Assembly (NCBI GenBank): GCA_020072845.1 | Contig: JAIQGF010000009.1 | Location: 62,001-126,000 of the forward strand | Reading direction: 5' to 3' | Origin: Terriglobia bacterium | Lineage (GTDB): Bacteria; Acidobacteriota; Terriglobia; Terriglobales; Acidobacteriaceae | Length of the DNA: 64,000 bases | In this document: in pieces, positions 53,108-64,000 of the stretch | How positions within the stretch are numbered: position 1 is the first letter of the stretch | Layout: each line of letters begins with the position of its first letter | The notes under the pieces: generated by a model | Seen by the model: only the letters and a program-made list of their open reading frames with translations | Told to the model about the DNA's origin: nothing | Databases searched by the model: none | Position numbers and translations under genes: made by a program

Positions 53108-53173
53108 CCCCACCCTTGTCTCGCCCGGGGGCGCCTGCCCCGAAGCGCAGCGAGGGGGCGAGACAGGGTGGGG
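53108..53173. repeat. CCCCACCCTTGTCTCGCCC inverted repeat between pgk and gap
   Basis: CCCCACCCTTGTCTCGCCC (53108-53126) pairs with GGGCGAGACAGGGTGGGG (53156-53173), 18 bp with one bulge and a loop of about 29 nt that itself holds GCGCCTGCCCCG. T5 follows on the plus strand. It could stabilise the gap message 3' end or reduce read-through to pgk. Confidence 0.75.
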
Positions 53174-53187
53174 TTTTTCCCGAGAAA

Positions 53188-55001
<1,814 letters not shown>

Positions 55002-55379
55002 CACGGCCCTCCGCTTACAAAAAACTAATTTACTAAATGATTCGGGGGCCAACGATCATATACTGACCGCTGACCCCCGGGGTCTGAATAACCGGGACCG
55101 TCTCTGCTTATGCGACGCAGGCTGGTACTCCGGTGGGCTTCAATGAAATCTAGTCTAGCATATAGACTCCTCTGTCAACGTAAAAGTTGTACAAAAAGTG
55201 CATTACATAAGTACCTTTAGTGATAATGCCTTAGCTTCCAAAACTGGTCACTTTTCCACAGTTCGCCTTATCTTCGCTCTTGGAACAATGCTGGCGGCGA
55301 GTACGTTAGGGTCACTGCTTGAGCGTTTAGGCATGGCCCTATCTTGCCATATCTCCCGCCCTCCCTCCAGCGCCCGCGA
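55002..55379. other. AT-rich non-coding part of the NYN cassette
   Basis: No gene. One sampled line (55141-55200) is 37% GC. It carries the NYN promoter and an AAAACTGGTCACTTTTCC stretch (about 55239) that recalls IS21-type terminal repeats, although no transposase remains. Confidence 0.4.
55152..55178 (-). promoter_or_regulatory. Promoter with embedded operator palindrome for the NYN gene
   Basis: On the minus strand TTGACA (55173-55178) is followed after 15 bp by TAGACT (55152-55157), preceded by TGC (extended -10). The palindrome AGTCTA-GCATA-TAGACT (55152-55168) overlaps the -10 and spacer, a typical repressor position. Confidence 0.55.
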
Positions 55380-55404
55380 ATTCAAGCTGACCCACTACCA
55401 ATTC
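55380..55404. repeat. Right inverted repeat of the NYN cassette
   Basis: AATTCAAGCTGACCCACTAC then CAATT; pairs with 54296-54321. It lies about 120 bp before the P-loop kinase start. Confidence 0.8.
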
Positions 55405-55525
55405 GCCGCTGCCGCCGAACGTTCGTCTGGCATGCGCGTCGGGCATGCGGTGCCTCGCAATAGGCAGGTAACAAGGCTGAGGCGGCGCGTTGCCGAATGT
55501 CGGCCGGGTGTGTTCCAATCGCAGC

Positions 55526-56446
55526 ATGCGCAAGTGGCAGCGCGACCGCATGAGGCGGCGCAAAGCGAAGCCGGAGGGGCCCTCGCAACCGGCACAGCCG
55601 CAACCCGAACCGCTGCAGCCGGCGTATCCCGACATGGACCGTCCGCTGCAGATGGCAAAGCGCGAGCCGGAGGCGGCGCCCGAACCGCAGTTTGAGCCTG
55701 CTCCCGAATCGCAGCCGGCGCCCGCGCCGGAATCATTTCCGGCAGAGGCCGGAGAGTCCCGGCGTCCCGCGCGGGGCGGCCAGCGTCGCCGCAGCCGAGG
55801 GGGACGGGGACGGCGTCGCACCGCCGCTCCGGCCCAGCCGCCGCTGCCGGTCCAACCGGAAGCGCAGGAACCCGCGCCCAGTGAAGTTGCACCGGAATTG
55901 CCGGCGGCGGCCGTGCCGCTGGAGCGTCGTCCACCGCAGCCGGCGCACCGTCCGCCGCGCCCGCCCAAAGGCGCCGTCGTGCTTGCCATCGGGCTGCCAG
56001 GGTCGGGGAAGAGCAGTTGGTTCAAGCGCCGCGGCGTGACGCCGCTGTCGAGCGACCTGCTGCGCAAGCTTTTGTTCGACGACACCACCGAGCAGCGCTA
56101 CCAGGACCTGGTGTTCGGCACGCTGCGCTCGCTGCTGCGCGCCCGCATGGTCGCCCGCATGCCGTGGAATTATGTGGATGCCACCAACCTGTCGCCGCGC
56201 GAGCGTCATGGGTGGATCAAGATGGCGCGCGAGTTTGGCTACGACGTGCACGCCGTATTCTTCGACGTGCCGCTCGAAGTCTGCATGGAGCGTAACCAGC
56301 GCCGCCAGCGCATCGTGCCGGAAGACGTGATGCAGCGCATGGCGGCCAAGCTCCGCCCGCCGACCTTCGACGAGGGCTTCGCCAAAATCATTGTGGTGCG
56401 CGTGAAGAAGAAAGAACAGGCCCCAGAACAGCAGGGCGAGCCCTAG
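55526..56446 (+). CDS. P-loop (AAA_33/polynucleotide-kinase-like) protein with long disordered N-terminal tail
   Basis: About 306 residues from the ATG at 55526. The first 150 residues are Pro/Glu/Gln-rich with a basic patch (GGQRRRSRGGRGRRR). The kinase domain has Walker A GLPGSGKSSWFKRRG, SSDLLRKLLFDD and a LID-like VPEDVMQRMAAKL segment, and YVDATNLSPRER suggests a base- or sugar-binding loop. It probably phosphorylates a nucleotide or nucleic-acid end; the Arg-rich stretch suggests RNA binding. The upstream part of the frame (55490) has no good start. Confidence 0.8.
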   Translation: MRKWQRDRMRRRKAKPEGPSQPAQPQPEPLQPAYPDMDRPLQMAKREPEAAPEPQFEPAPESQPAPAPESFPAEAGESRRPARGGQRRRSRGGRGRRRTAAPAQPPLPVQPEAQEPAPSEVAPELPAAAVPLERRPPQPAHRPPRPPKGAVVLAIGLPGSGKSSWFKRRGVTPLSSDLLRKLLFDDTTEQRYQDLVFGTLRSLLRARMVARMPWNYVDATNLSPRERHGWIKMAREFGYDVHAVFFDVPLEVCMERNQRRQRIVPEDVMQRMAAKLRPPTFDEGFAKIIVVRVKKKEQAPEQQGEP

Positions 56447-56537
56447 CCCACGCCCGACAGCTTCGCCCGTTGACTTCGCCCGAACCCCTTCCTATGATGC
56501 TCGCTCCCTGAACCAAAATTTACCGCGGAGGCGAGCC

Positions 56538-58589
56538 ATGGCTGCGCCGCTCACATCCTTGTTCCGTCCGTCTCGCATCGCCATGATCGGAGCGTCGGCC
56601 AACCCCGAGAAGCTCAGCTTCCAGATTTTCCGCAACCTGCGGGACGCCGGGTTCGCCGGCGAGATCATTCCGGTCAATCCCAAGGGAGAAACGATCCTCG
56701 GGATTCCATCCCTGAAGTCCGCGACGGAGATCCCGGAGGGCACCGATCTCGCGGTCGTCATGATTCCCGCCAAGCTCGTGCCGGGCGCGATGCTGCAGCT
56801 TGGCGAGCGCAAGGTGAAGGCTGCGATCGTCATTACCGGGGGCTTTGCCGAGTCCGGCGATGAGGGCGCCGCACTGCAACGGGAACTGGCGGAGAACGCC
56901 GCCCAGAGCGGCATCCGGGTGGTGGGGCCAAACTGCCAGGGGGTGAATTATCCCTATCACGGATTGTGCGCGTCGTGGCCGCTGCTGACGCGCCGTGGCG
57001 ACATGGCGATCGTGTCGCAGAGCGGCACCGTCGGCGCCGCGCTGATTGACTGGGCTTCACAGGACCGGCTCGGGTTCTCGGCGTTCGTCAGCCTGGGAAA
57101 TCGCGCCGACGTGGACGAGGCGGACCTGATCTCCTTTTTTTCCGACGATCCCAACACCAAGGTCATCGCGCTCTACATCGAAGGCGTGAAAGACGCCGCC
57201 AAGTTTCTGGCCGCGGTAAAGGCTTGCCGTAAGCCGTTGGTGATCCTGAAAGCGGGCCGCACGCAGCAGGGACGCAAAGCGGCGGAGTCGCACACCCGCT
57301 CGCTGGCGGGGCGGGACGAGATTTATGAAGCCGTCTTCCGCCAGTACCGCGTCCACCGCGCCTACACGCTGGAAGAACTTTACGATTACGCCAAGGCCCT
57401 GGCGTATGTACCCGCGCCGCAGGGAGAGCGGGTGCTGATCGTCACCAGTTCGGGCGGGTCCGCCATCCTCGCCACCGACGCGCTGGAAGAGGAGGGCTTC
57501 CGGCTGGCGCCTGTCCCACCGGAACTGGCCAGGCAACTGCGCGAGTTTCTCCCCTCGCATTGTCCCATCGGCAATCCCATTGACCTGACCGGCGATGCCA
57601 CCGCAGCTTGGTATCGAAGAGTGCTGGAACTGGCTGACGGCCACTACGACCTGGTGGTGACCATATTCGGCGATCCCATCCCCGGCGCCAGCGAAGTGAT
57701 ACGGCCGGGGCGATGCGAGCTGGTCGCGTATCTCGGCGGCGCCGACGTCGAGCGCGAAGAGCGGGCGCGCATGGGCGAGAGGAAGATCGCCGTGTTTCCG
57801 ACGCCGGAACGGGCGGTGAAAGCGCTGGCGCGTCATACCTATTTCCGCCGGCAGAAGTTTGCCGGCGAAGCCCTACCGGCCACGGCCGCCGCTCCGGCGG
57901 CTGCGCCGGCGTCGCTCACTCCCGCCGACTCGATGGCTTTCCTAAAGCAAGCCGCGTTGCCGGTGACGCCGTTCGCCGCTGCGGCCAATGAAGACGAGGC
58001 GGTGGCGGCGGCGCGCAACATCGGCTTTCCGGTCGCCGTCAAAATCAACTCACCGGACGTGACCCACAAGACGGATGTCGGCGGGGTCGTGCTCAACGTG
58101 CCCGACCAAGCCGGCGTGCGCGCCGCGTTTCGGCGGTTAGCGGCCGTGGAAACTGCCGGCGGCTTCCGTGCCGGCGGGGCGCTGGTTTGCGGCATGGCGG
58201 CCGCCGGGGTGGAAGTCATCATCGGGGTCACGCGCGACCTCCAGTTCGGCCACGCGGTCATGTTCGGCATGGGCGGGACCATGGTGGAGGTGCTGAAGGA
58301 CATCTCCTTCCGCATCGTGCCATTTTCCGAGCTGGACGCGGCCGAGATGATCGGGGAGGTTCGGGGCGCGCGCATTCTCGATGGCGTTCGCGGCGCGAAA
58401 CCGGCGGATGTTGCGGCACTGAAAAAGCTGCTTGTCCAGGTGTCGGAACTGGTGACGCAGCATCCCGAGATCGAGGAGCTCGACCTCAATCCGATTTTCG
58501 TTTCTCCCCGTGGGGTGCAGATCGCGGACGCGCGCATTGTGCTGGCGAGCGCCCGCGCGGCGGGCGCCGGAGACGCTTCCGCCAAATAA
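56538..58589 (+). CDS. Acyl/acetyl-CoA synthetase (ADP-forming), fused alpha-beta type
   Basis: 683 residues. A CoA-binding domain (IAMIGASANPEKLSFQIFRN) and ligase-CoA domains lead to the phosphohistidine region ESHTRSLAGRDEIYEA. The usual SHTGSLAG has Arg for the first Gly. The ATP-grasp domain follows with FPVAVKINSPDVTHKTDVGG and FGMGGTMVEV. The enzyme makes ATP from acetyl-CoA or another acyl-CoA and ADP plus phosphate. The N-terminal start MAAPLTSLFRPSRIAMIG matches the family. Confidence 0.9.
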   Translation: MAAPLTSLFRPSRIAMIGASANPEKLSFQIFRNLRDAGFAGEIIPVNPKGETILGIPSLKSATEIPEGTDLAVVMIPAKLVPGAMLQLGERKVKAAIVITGGFAESGDEGAALQRELAENAAQSGIRVVGPNCQGVNYPYHGLCASWPLLTRRGDMAIVSQSGTVGAALIDWASQDRLGFSAFVSLGNRADVDEADLISFFSDDPNTKVIALYIEGVKDAAKFLAAVKACRKPLVILKAGRTQQGRKAAESHTRSLAGRDEIYEAVFRQYRVHRAYTLEELYDYAKALAYVPAPQGERVLIVTSSGGSAILATDALEEEGFRLAPVPPELARQLREFLPSHCPIGNPIDLTGDATAAWYRRVLELADGHYDLVVTIFGDPIPGASEVIRPGRCELVAYLGGADVEREERARMGERKIAVFPTPERAVKALARHTYFRRQKFAGEALPATAAAPAAAPASLTPADSMAFLKQAALPVTPFAAAANEDEAVAAARNIGFPVAVKINSPDVTHKTDVGGVVLNVPDQAGVRAAFRRLAAVETAGGFRAGGALVCGMAAAGVEVIIGVTRDLQFGHAVMFGMGGTMVEVLKDISFRIVPFSELDAAEMIGEVRGARILDGVRGAKPADVAALKKLLVQVSELVTQHPEIEELDLNPIFVSPRGVQIADARIVLASARAAGAGDASAK

Positions 58590-58593
58590 GCCA

Positions 58594-59196
58594 TCACTTC
58601 AGGTGCTTGAGCATTTCCTTGAAGGCCGCCGTTCCTGAGTTGTGCAGCAGCTCGTAGATGATCATCTCGGTGGACGAGATCACCGCCCCGGCCGCTTCCA
58701 TGCGTCGCAGCCCGACCTTCCAGTTCCACTCGGCGCGCGAACTGACCGCGTCGGATGCGACGTGCACCAGGTAGCCGCGATTCAGCGCTTCCAGCGCCGT
58801 TTGCATCACGCAGATGTGGGTTTCCATGCCACACAGCAGCAGCGTGTTGCGGTTGCGGGGCATGGACTTGACGGCGTCGCAGAAGGCATCGGCGCCAAAA
58901 CAATTGAACTCCATTTTGTCGTGGGGTTTGGTGGGCAGCAGGGAAGCGATCTCCGGCACCACCGGGCCCAGGCCCTTGGTGTACTGCGTGGCCGCCATCA
59001 CGGGCAGGTCGAGGATCTTCGCCAGCCGCAGCAGCAGTTGCGCGTTACGCAGCAGGCGGTCTTTCTCAAAGATCGGGGGCAGCAGCTTTTCCTGGATGTC
59101 CACCACCACCAGGGCACATTGTTCCGCCTGCAAATGGCGGCGCGCGATTTCCGCCGGATCGTGCACGGTTTCGATCATGCCAGTTTGAATTGCCAT
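58594..59196 (-). CDS. Isochorismatase-family cysteine hydrolase
   Basis: 200 residues. The Asp-Lys-Cys triad appears as LVVVDIQEKL (Asp), PHDKMEFNCF (Lys) and METHICVMQTALEAL (Cys). The fold is that of YcaC/isochorismatase enzymes that cut amide or enol-ether bonds; the substrate is unknown. The ATG at 59196 has GGAGG 7 nt upstream. It is convergent with the acyl-CoA synthetase. Confidence 0.9.
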   Translation of the reverse strand: MAIQTGMIETVHDPAEIARRHLQAEQCALVVVDIQEKLLPPIFEKDRLLRNAQLLLRLAKILDLPVMAATQYTKGLGPVVPEIASLLPTKPHDKMEFNCFGADAFCDAVKSMPRNRNTLLLCGMETHICVMQTALEALNRGYLVHVASDAVSSRAEWNWKVGLRRMEAAGAVISSTEMIIYELLHNSGTAAFKEMLKHLK

Positions 59197-59254
59197 AACA
59201 ATGCCTCCGAAGGAACGGCGCTATTGTACTGCCCGATCGCGCGGAATTTCAGTA

Positions 59255-59346
59255 CGGCAGTTTTCAGTCAGTCCAGGCTCCCAAGGCTGGCCGGAATTGC
59301 GCGGCTCCGCTCTGACTGGCCACTAGCCACTGACCACTGGCCACTG
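59255..59346. repeat. CCACTAGCCACTGACC word-repeat hairpin
   Basis: The left arm CGGCAGTTTTCAGTCAGTCC (59255-59274) and right arm of CCACTAGCCACTGACCACT words (59312-59346) are inverted. The same word family is at 45101-45169. Confidence 0.7.
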
Positions 59347-59427
59347 CAATGTGATTTGACCGCACTCCCAGACAGCCCCTAAAATCTAAGTGGGTCCGCC
59401 GTTTCGGGACCTGCCAACCGCCGACGC

Positions 59428-59501
59428 TGCCCCCTCGTTCAATGGTAGGACAGCTGACTCTGGATCAGCATATCGGGGTTCGAATCCCTGGGGGGCAGCC
59501 A
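59428..59501 (+). tRNA. tRNA-Gln (anticodon CTG)
   Basis: 74 nt including encoded CCA. Acceptor TGCCCCC pairs with GGGGGCA; D stem GTTC/GGAC; anticodon stem GCTGA/TCAGC with loop CTCTGGA gives anticodon CTG; T stem CGGGG/CCCTG around TTCGAAT. The discriminator base is G. All stems pair (one G-T each in D and T stems). Confidence 0.97.
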
Positions 59502-59529
59502 AACATCCAAGCGCTCACGCCACTGCCTA

Positions 59530-59943
59530 CTATTCAGCTTTGGTGGTCAGTGGTTTGCCTTTCTCGGCAACGAACACGGCCGCCAGCTTCGCGGTGTCGC
59601 TGCCTTTGTTGATCGCCTGATGGATCTGGCCGGGAGCAACGTAGAAGTGGTCGCCGGCTTTCAGGGTCACGTCGGGCTTGCCTTCGAACTGCTGCAGGAT
59701 GGTGCCTTGCAGCACGAATACGTACACTTCGGCCGGGTGCGTGTGCCGGCCCTCGGCGCTGCCGGGAGGCAATTCGACCAGGGCCATCACCGCTTCATGG
59801 CCCGGGATGGTCATGTCCTGCTTGAGGACGATGTTGCGTTTGACAGCGGCAGGCGCTTGGCTGGTCTGCGCGTACATGGCAAAGGCGGCGACGACCGCCA
59901 CCAGCAAGAGAGCTGCGGCAACCGCGAAACGAGTGTTTCTCAT
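59530..59943 (-). CDS. Exported single-domain cupin protein
   Basis: 137 residues from the ATG at 59943 (GAGGAG upstream). An N-terminal signal anchor ([20 protein letters not shown]) and a cupin core [16 protein letters not shown] ... [14 protein letters not shown] with metal ligands His, His, Glu, His are seen. It probably binds a small ligand or metal in the periplasm; no specific role. Confidence 0.88.
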   Translation of the reverse strand: MRNTRFAVAAALLLVAVVAAFAMYAQTSQAPAAVKRNIVLKQDMTIPGHEAVMALVELPPGSAEGRHTHPAEVYVFVLQGTILQQFEGKPDVTLKAGDHFYVAPGQIHQAINKGSDTAKLAAVFVAEKGKPLTTKAE

Positions 59944-60077
59944 GTCTGTCTCCTCGGCAAATGAGTTGCGGTGCGGCACGGCGCACGCAGCCAGATTGTA
60001 TGCGAGCCGGCTGGCTGCGATTCAACAAATTCGCTTGCGAGGCGGCGGAAGGCTCGCAACAGGTTAAGGACTACATC

Positions 60078-61904
<1,827 letters not shown>

Positions 61905-61922
61905 AAAAACGAAATTTCAGAC

Positions 61923-63053
61923 TCAGTTGCCGTGCAGCGATGGAGCGGCGCGGCCCGCTAATCGCCGAAGCCTTTTGTCAGTCCAACGCTCAAGCAAGGG
62001 GCCGATCCAACGCAGGTCATAGATTTTTCGTAGTTGGGCTTTTTCCCAAGCGATGCGCGAATCCCATCCCCAGGTGCGCAGATAATCGGACATCCACACC
62101 AGTTCTGCGGCGGGATCGTAGGTCATCGACTGGCTGAGTTCCATCACCTCGGCGTACAGATCCATCCATTCGTGGATGACGGTATCGAGCGCGGACCCAG
62201 CGCGCACGAGCTGGGAGACAGCGTGAGCATCGGAGGAATCGTAATGCGAGATCTCCGCCGCCAGCGATTCGGCATGGATGGGCCGCGTCAGCGCCCGCCG
62301 GCCACAATTCAGCAGTTTCAGTCCGGCGAAATTGATGCTCGTCACCATCCCGCCCATCGCGCCTGGATCAATCAGAATGACCGCGCAACCGAGGGCCACG
62401 GCTTCCAACGCGCAGCGGCCTTTGGCGAAGACGAGGTCGTATTGACCCAGCAAATCCTCCGGCGCGTCGCACTGGCGCCCGACGCCCCTGCCGGCAACGT
62501 CCACAAGGATGCCCGCACTGCGGCAAACGCTGCGAACCAGTTCCAGGTAACGGCCCTCAGTCACGTAGTTGCTGAACACCAGCGCGCGGCGCGGACGTAC
62601 CGGAAGAGGGCCGCGCACGCGAAAACGCTTCAGGTCCACTGCATTCGGAATAATGGAGATCCGCTTGGGATCGACTCCGTCGGCCACCAATCGATCGCGG
62701 CATGTCAGATCGACTGCGACATAGCGCAGGATGCGCGGAAATAGTGGTGCAGCGTCACGCCAGCTCGCCGCGTCATGGCAGGCAAAAATTCCACAGGTCC
62801 GCGGAAAACGCAACAGCGCGGTCACGGTGTTGAGGTGGTGATGGCCGTGAACCACCTCGGGCTCGGAGACCTCCGCAAGGTCGGAGGTGAGGCGCGCACC
62901 CGCGGTTCGCGCTCGTTCGGCGATGACTCCGAGCCGAGGCGAATAAACCGTGACCTCATGTCCGCGCGAACACAGCTCGCGGGCCAGATCGCAGACCACA
63001 ATTTCCGTGCCGGTGGGCCGCTCCAGCACGCAATTGGTGATGAGCACCCTCAC
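61923..63053 (-). CDS. Glycosyltransferase, GT-B fold (GT4-like)
   Basis: 376 residues from a GTG at 63053 whose GTGA overlaps the stop of the preceding gene. The N-domain starts VRVLITNCVLERPTGTEIVV. The C-domain has AVDLKRFRVRGPLP and the donor-binding motif KGRCALEAVALGCAVILID with Glu (E-x7-E-like). It transfers a sugar, probably to a surface glycan or lipid, and is paired with a deacetylase-like gene. Confidence 0.83.
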   Translation of the reverse strand: MRVLITNCVLERPTGTEIVVCDLARELCSRGHEVTVYSPRLGVIAERARTAGARLTSDLAEVSEPEVVHGHHHLNTVTALLRFPRTCGIFACHDAASWRDAAPLFPRILRYVAVDLTCRDRLVADGVDPKRISIIPNAVDLKRFRVRGPLPVRPRRALVFSNYVTEGRYLELVRSVCRSAGILVDVAGRGVGRQCDAPEDLLGQYDLVFAKGRCALEAVALGCAVILIDPGAMGGMVTSINFAGLKLLNCGRRALTRPIHAESLAAEISHYDSSDAHAVSQLVRAGSALDTVIHEWMDLYAEVMELSQSMTYDPAAELVWMSDYLRTWGWDSRIAWEKAQLRKIYDLRWIGPLLERWTDKRLRRLAGRAAPSLHGN

Positions 63054-63886
63054 GCCTTGGGTCCCTCGGCGAAGTTGCGAATCGCTTCCATGATGGCGAG
63101 GACGTGCTCCATGCGAATCACGGTGGGGTAGTATCCCGCCGCTACTCTCTGTTCTGCCCACGATTCGTACTGCGGTGGTTGCCGATAAGGGTGAGTGGTA
63201 AACGGCTGCTCCACCAGGCGGAAACACTCGGTCGCAAAATAATTCTTGCCGCACCGATTCAGAGCGCCTTCGACCTCCGCTGCAAGTTCTTCATAGGTGA
63301 GCGCGCATTGCAGCTTGTGCCTGAGAGCCCGTTCGTCCAGTTGGAAATGGGAACATGTCGTGGAATGTCGCGAGTCCGCGTCGGTTGGGGATTCGGTCAG
63401 CAGGAACTCATAATTCCTGATGGCAAGTGCTGATTGTCGCTGCGCAAGGGTGATCGCGGCATTGATCATCCAGCGGCACAGATCGTGAGTGGGGTTGTAG
63501 CCTTCCAGCGCGTCGCCGGCCACGAAATTAATTTTGTCGCGGAGGAACGCTTCCACAAGGCGGCGGGTCTGATCGCAAAAGAACGAGGTGTCTCGGTTCA
63601 GGATCGCAGCGTAGACATCCCGGTCGGAGCAGTTACCGAAACAGGAGTCAACGGAAGCCTCTAACCCCCCAAGAAGACTCCTCGATCTGCTGGTCCGGGG
63701 GGTTGAACCATGGCCGGAACCATCGGTCAGGATAAATGTGCGAGGCCGGTATGCCGCGGTCCAGCCAAACACCTTGAGTTCATGTCCCGGATGGCCCAAC
63801 ACGAGAGCTGCGCGCGTTGTTTCAACGGGCGACAGATCGGTGAGAGAAGAGAAACAAAAAGAGGTTTCCGCCACATTCTCCTCCAC
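63050..63886 (-). CDS. PIG-L/LmbE-like de-N-acetylase (divergent)
   Basis: About 278 residues from a GTG at 63886 (no good Shine-Dalgarno; another GTG at 63874 is possible, and the frame is open to the stop at 64000). The segment ALVLGHPGHELKVFGW replaces the usual HPDDE metal motif with GHPGHE, and EGYNPTHDLC supplies a second His/Asp pair. PIG-L enzymes deacetylate GlcNAc-type sugars; divergence of the first metal ligand makes activity uncertain. It is translationally coupled to the glycosyltransferase. Confidence 0.65.
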   Translation of the reverse strand: MEENVAETSFCFSSLTDLSPVETTRAALVLGHPGHELKVFGWTAAYRPRTFILTDGSGHGSTPRTSRSRSLLGGLEASVDSCFGNCSDRDVYAAILNRDTSFFCDQTRRLVEAFLRDKINFVAGDALEGYNPTHDLCRWMINAAITLAQRQSALAIRNYEFLLTESPTDADSRHSTTCSHFQLDERALRHKLQCALTYEELAAEVEGALNRCGKNYFATECFRLVEQPFTTHPYRQPPQYESWAEQRVAAGYYPTVIRMEHVLAIMEAIRNFAEGPKA

Positions 63887-64000
63887 ATCCAGGGCATCAA
63901 GTGCACGGATTCTACTCTGATCTTCCGCCGCAAACCAACTTTCCTGTTCTCCGAAAAGCAGTCTGGAAGGTGCAGTACCAAATCCCGCAGCGATTTGCTA

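Noticed and set aside
55198-55695. 165-codon frame crossing the right inverted repeat of the NYN cassette.
   Set aside because: Runs through AT-rich DNA into the P-loop gene in another frame; no domain.

Overview
The window reads as chromosomal DNA of an Acidobacteriota bacterium, most likely a Terriglobia (Koribacter/Sulfotelmatobacter-like) lineage. This is inferred, not proven. The grounds are two tandem VWFA-related proteins of the Acidobacteria-expanded type, a giant secreted BNR/Ig-like protein with the C-terminal tail common in that phylum, frequent GTG/TTG starts, GC-rich coding DNA (sampled lines about 60-63% GC) and intergenic word-repeat hairpins of a kind I associate with such genomes. 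Almost all genes are ordinary housekeeping or envelope genes; there is no rRNA, no CRISPR array, no prophage and no intact transposase. One tRNA (Gln, anticodon CTG) is present.

Layout. 0-5.8 kb: end of a HAD phosphatase, a large secreted M36 metallopeptidase, a frameshifted small gene. 5.8-15 kb: lhgO, a 1742-residue surface protein, and an ABC ATPase plus membrane-fusion protein (MacB/MacA-like, no permease nearby). 15-20 kb: modA-modB and modC split by an antisense VTT-family gene, then murB. 20-25 kb: small secreted protein, YVTN propeller lipoprotein, DAHP synthase, cysteine synthase, endonuclease IV. 25-36 kb: leuS, SYLF protein, membrane protein, guaA, aldolase, RNase PH, the VWFA pair. 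36-42 kb: a DUF1015 gene whose 3' end is duplicated on both sides of a lower-GC two-gene cassette, then an amidase and a GerMN lipoprotein-like gene. 42-48 kb: a cysteine/cystathionine synthase, a cystathionine gamma-type PLP enzyme, uvrC, an OmpA-like protein. 48-54 kb: small envelope proteins, DinB, then the glycolytic run gap-pgk-macro-tpiA (minus strand). 54-55.4 kb: a low-GC patch with an NYN-domain nuclease gene enclosed by 25-bp inverted repeats. 55.5-64 kb: P-loop kinase, ADP-forming acyl-CoA synthetase, isochorismatase, tRNA-Gln, cupin, typA, and a glycosyltransferase/PIG-L-like pair.

The two most interesting accessory pieces are (1) the 38.2-40.0 kb operon. An XRE-HTH regulator and a two-TM membrane protein there carry, by eye, the same degenerate PLD-like C-terminal domain, and the operon sits between 204-bp direct repeats made from the neighbouring gene. 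(2) The NYN cassette at 54.3-55.4 kb, with its inverted repeats and an operator-like palindrome over its promoter.

A third theme runs through the whole window. At least seventeen gene borders carry short degenerate words (7-14 bp, repeated 2-4 times), usually as two inverted arms that could form imperfect hairpins. Words differ between sites but several recur, and some run into stop codons or into coding sequence. Starts were chosen from Shine-Dalgarno sequences and family alignment from memory. No database search was possible.
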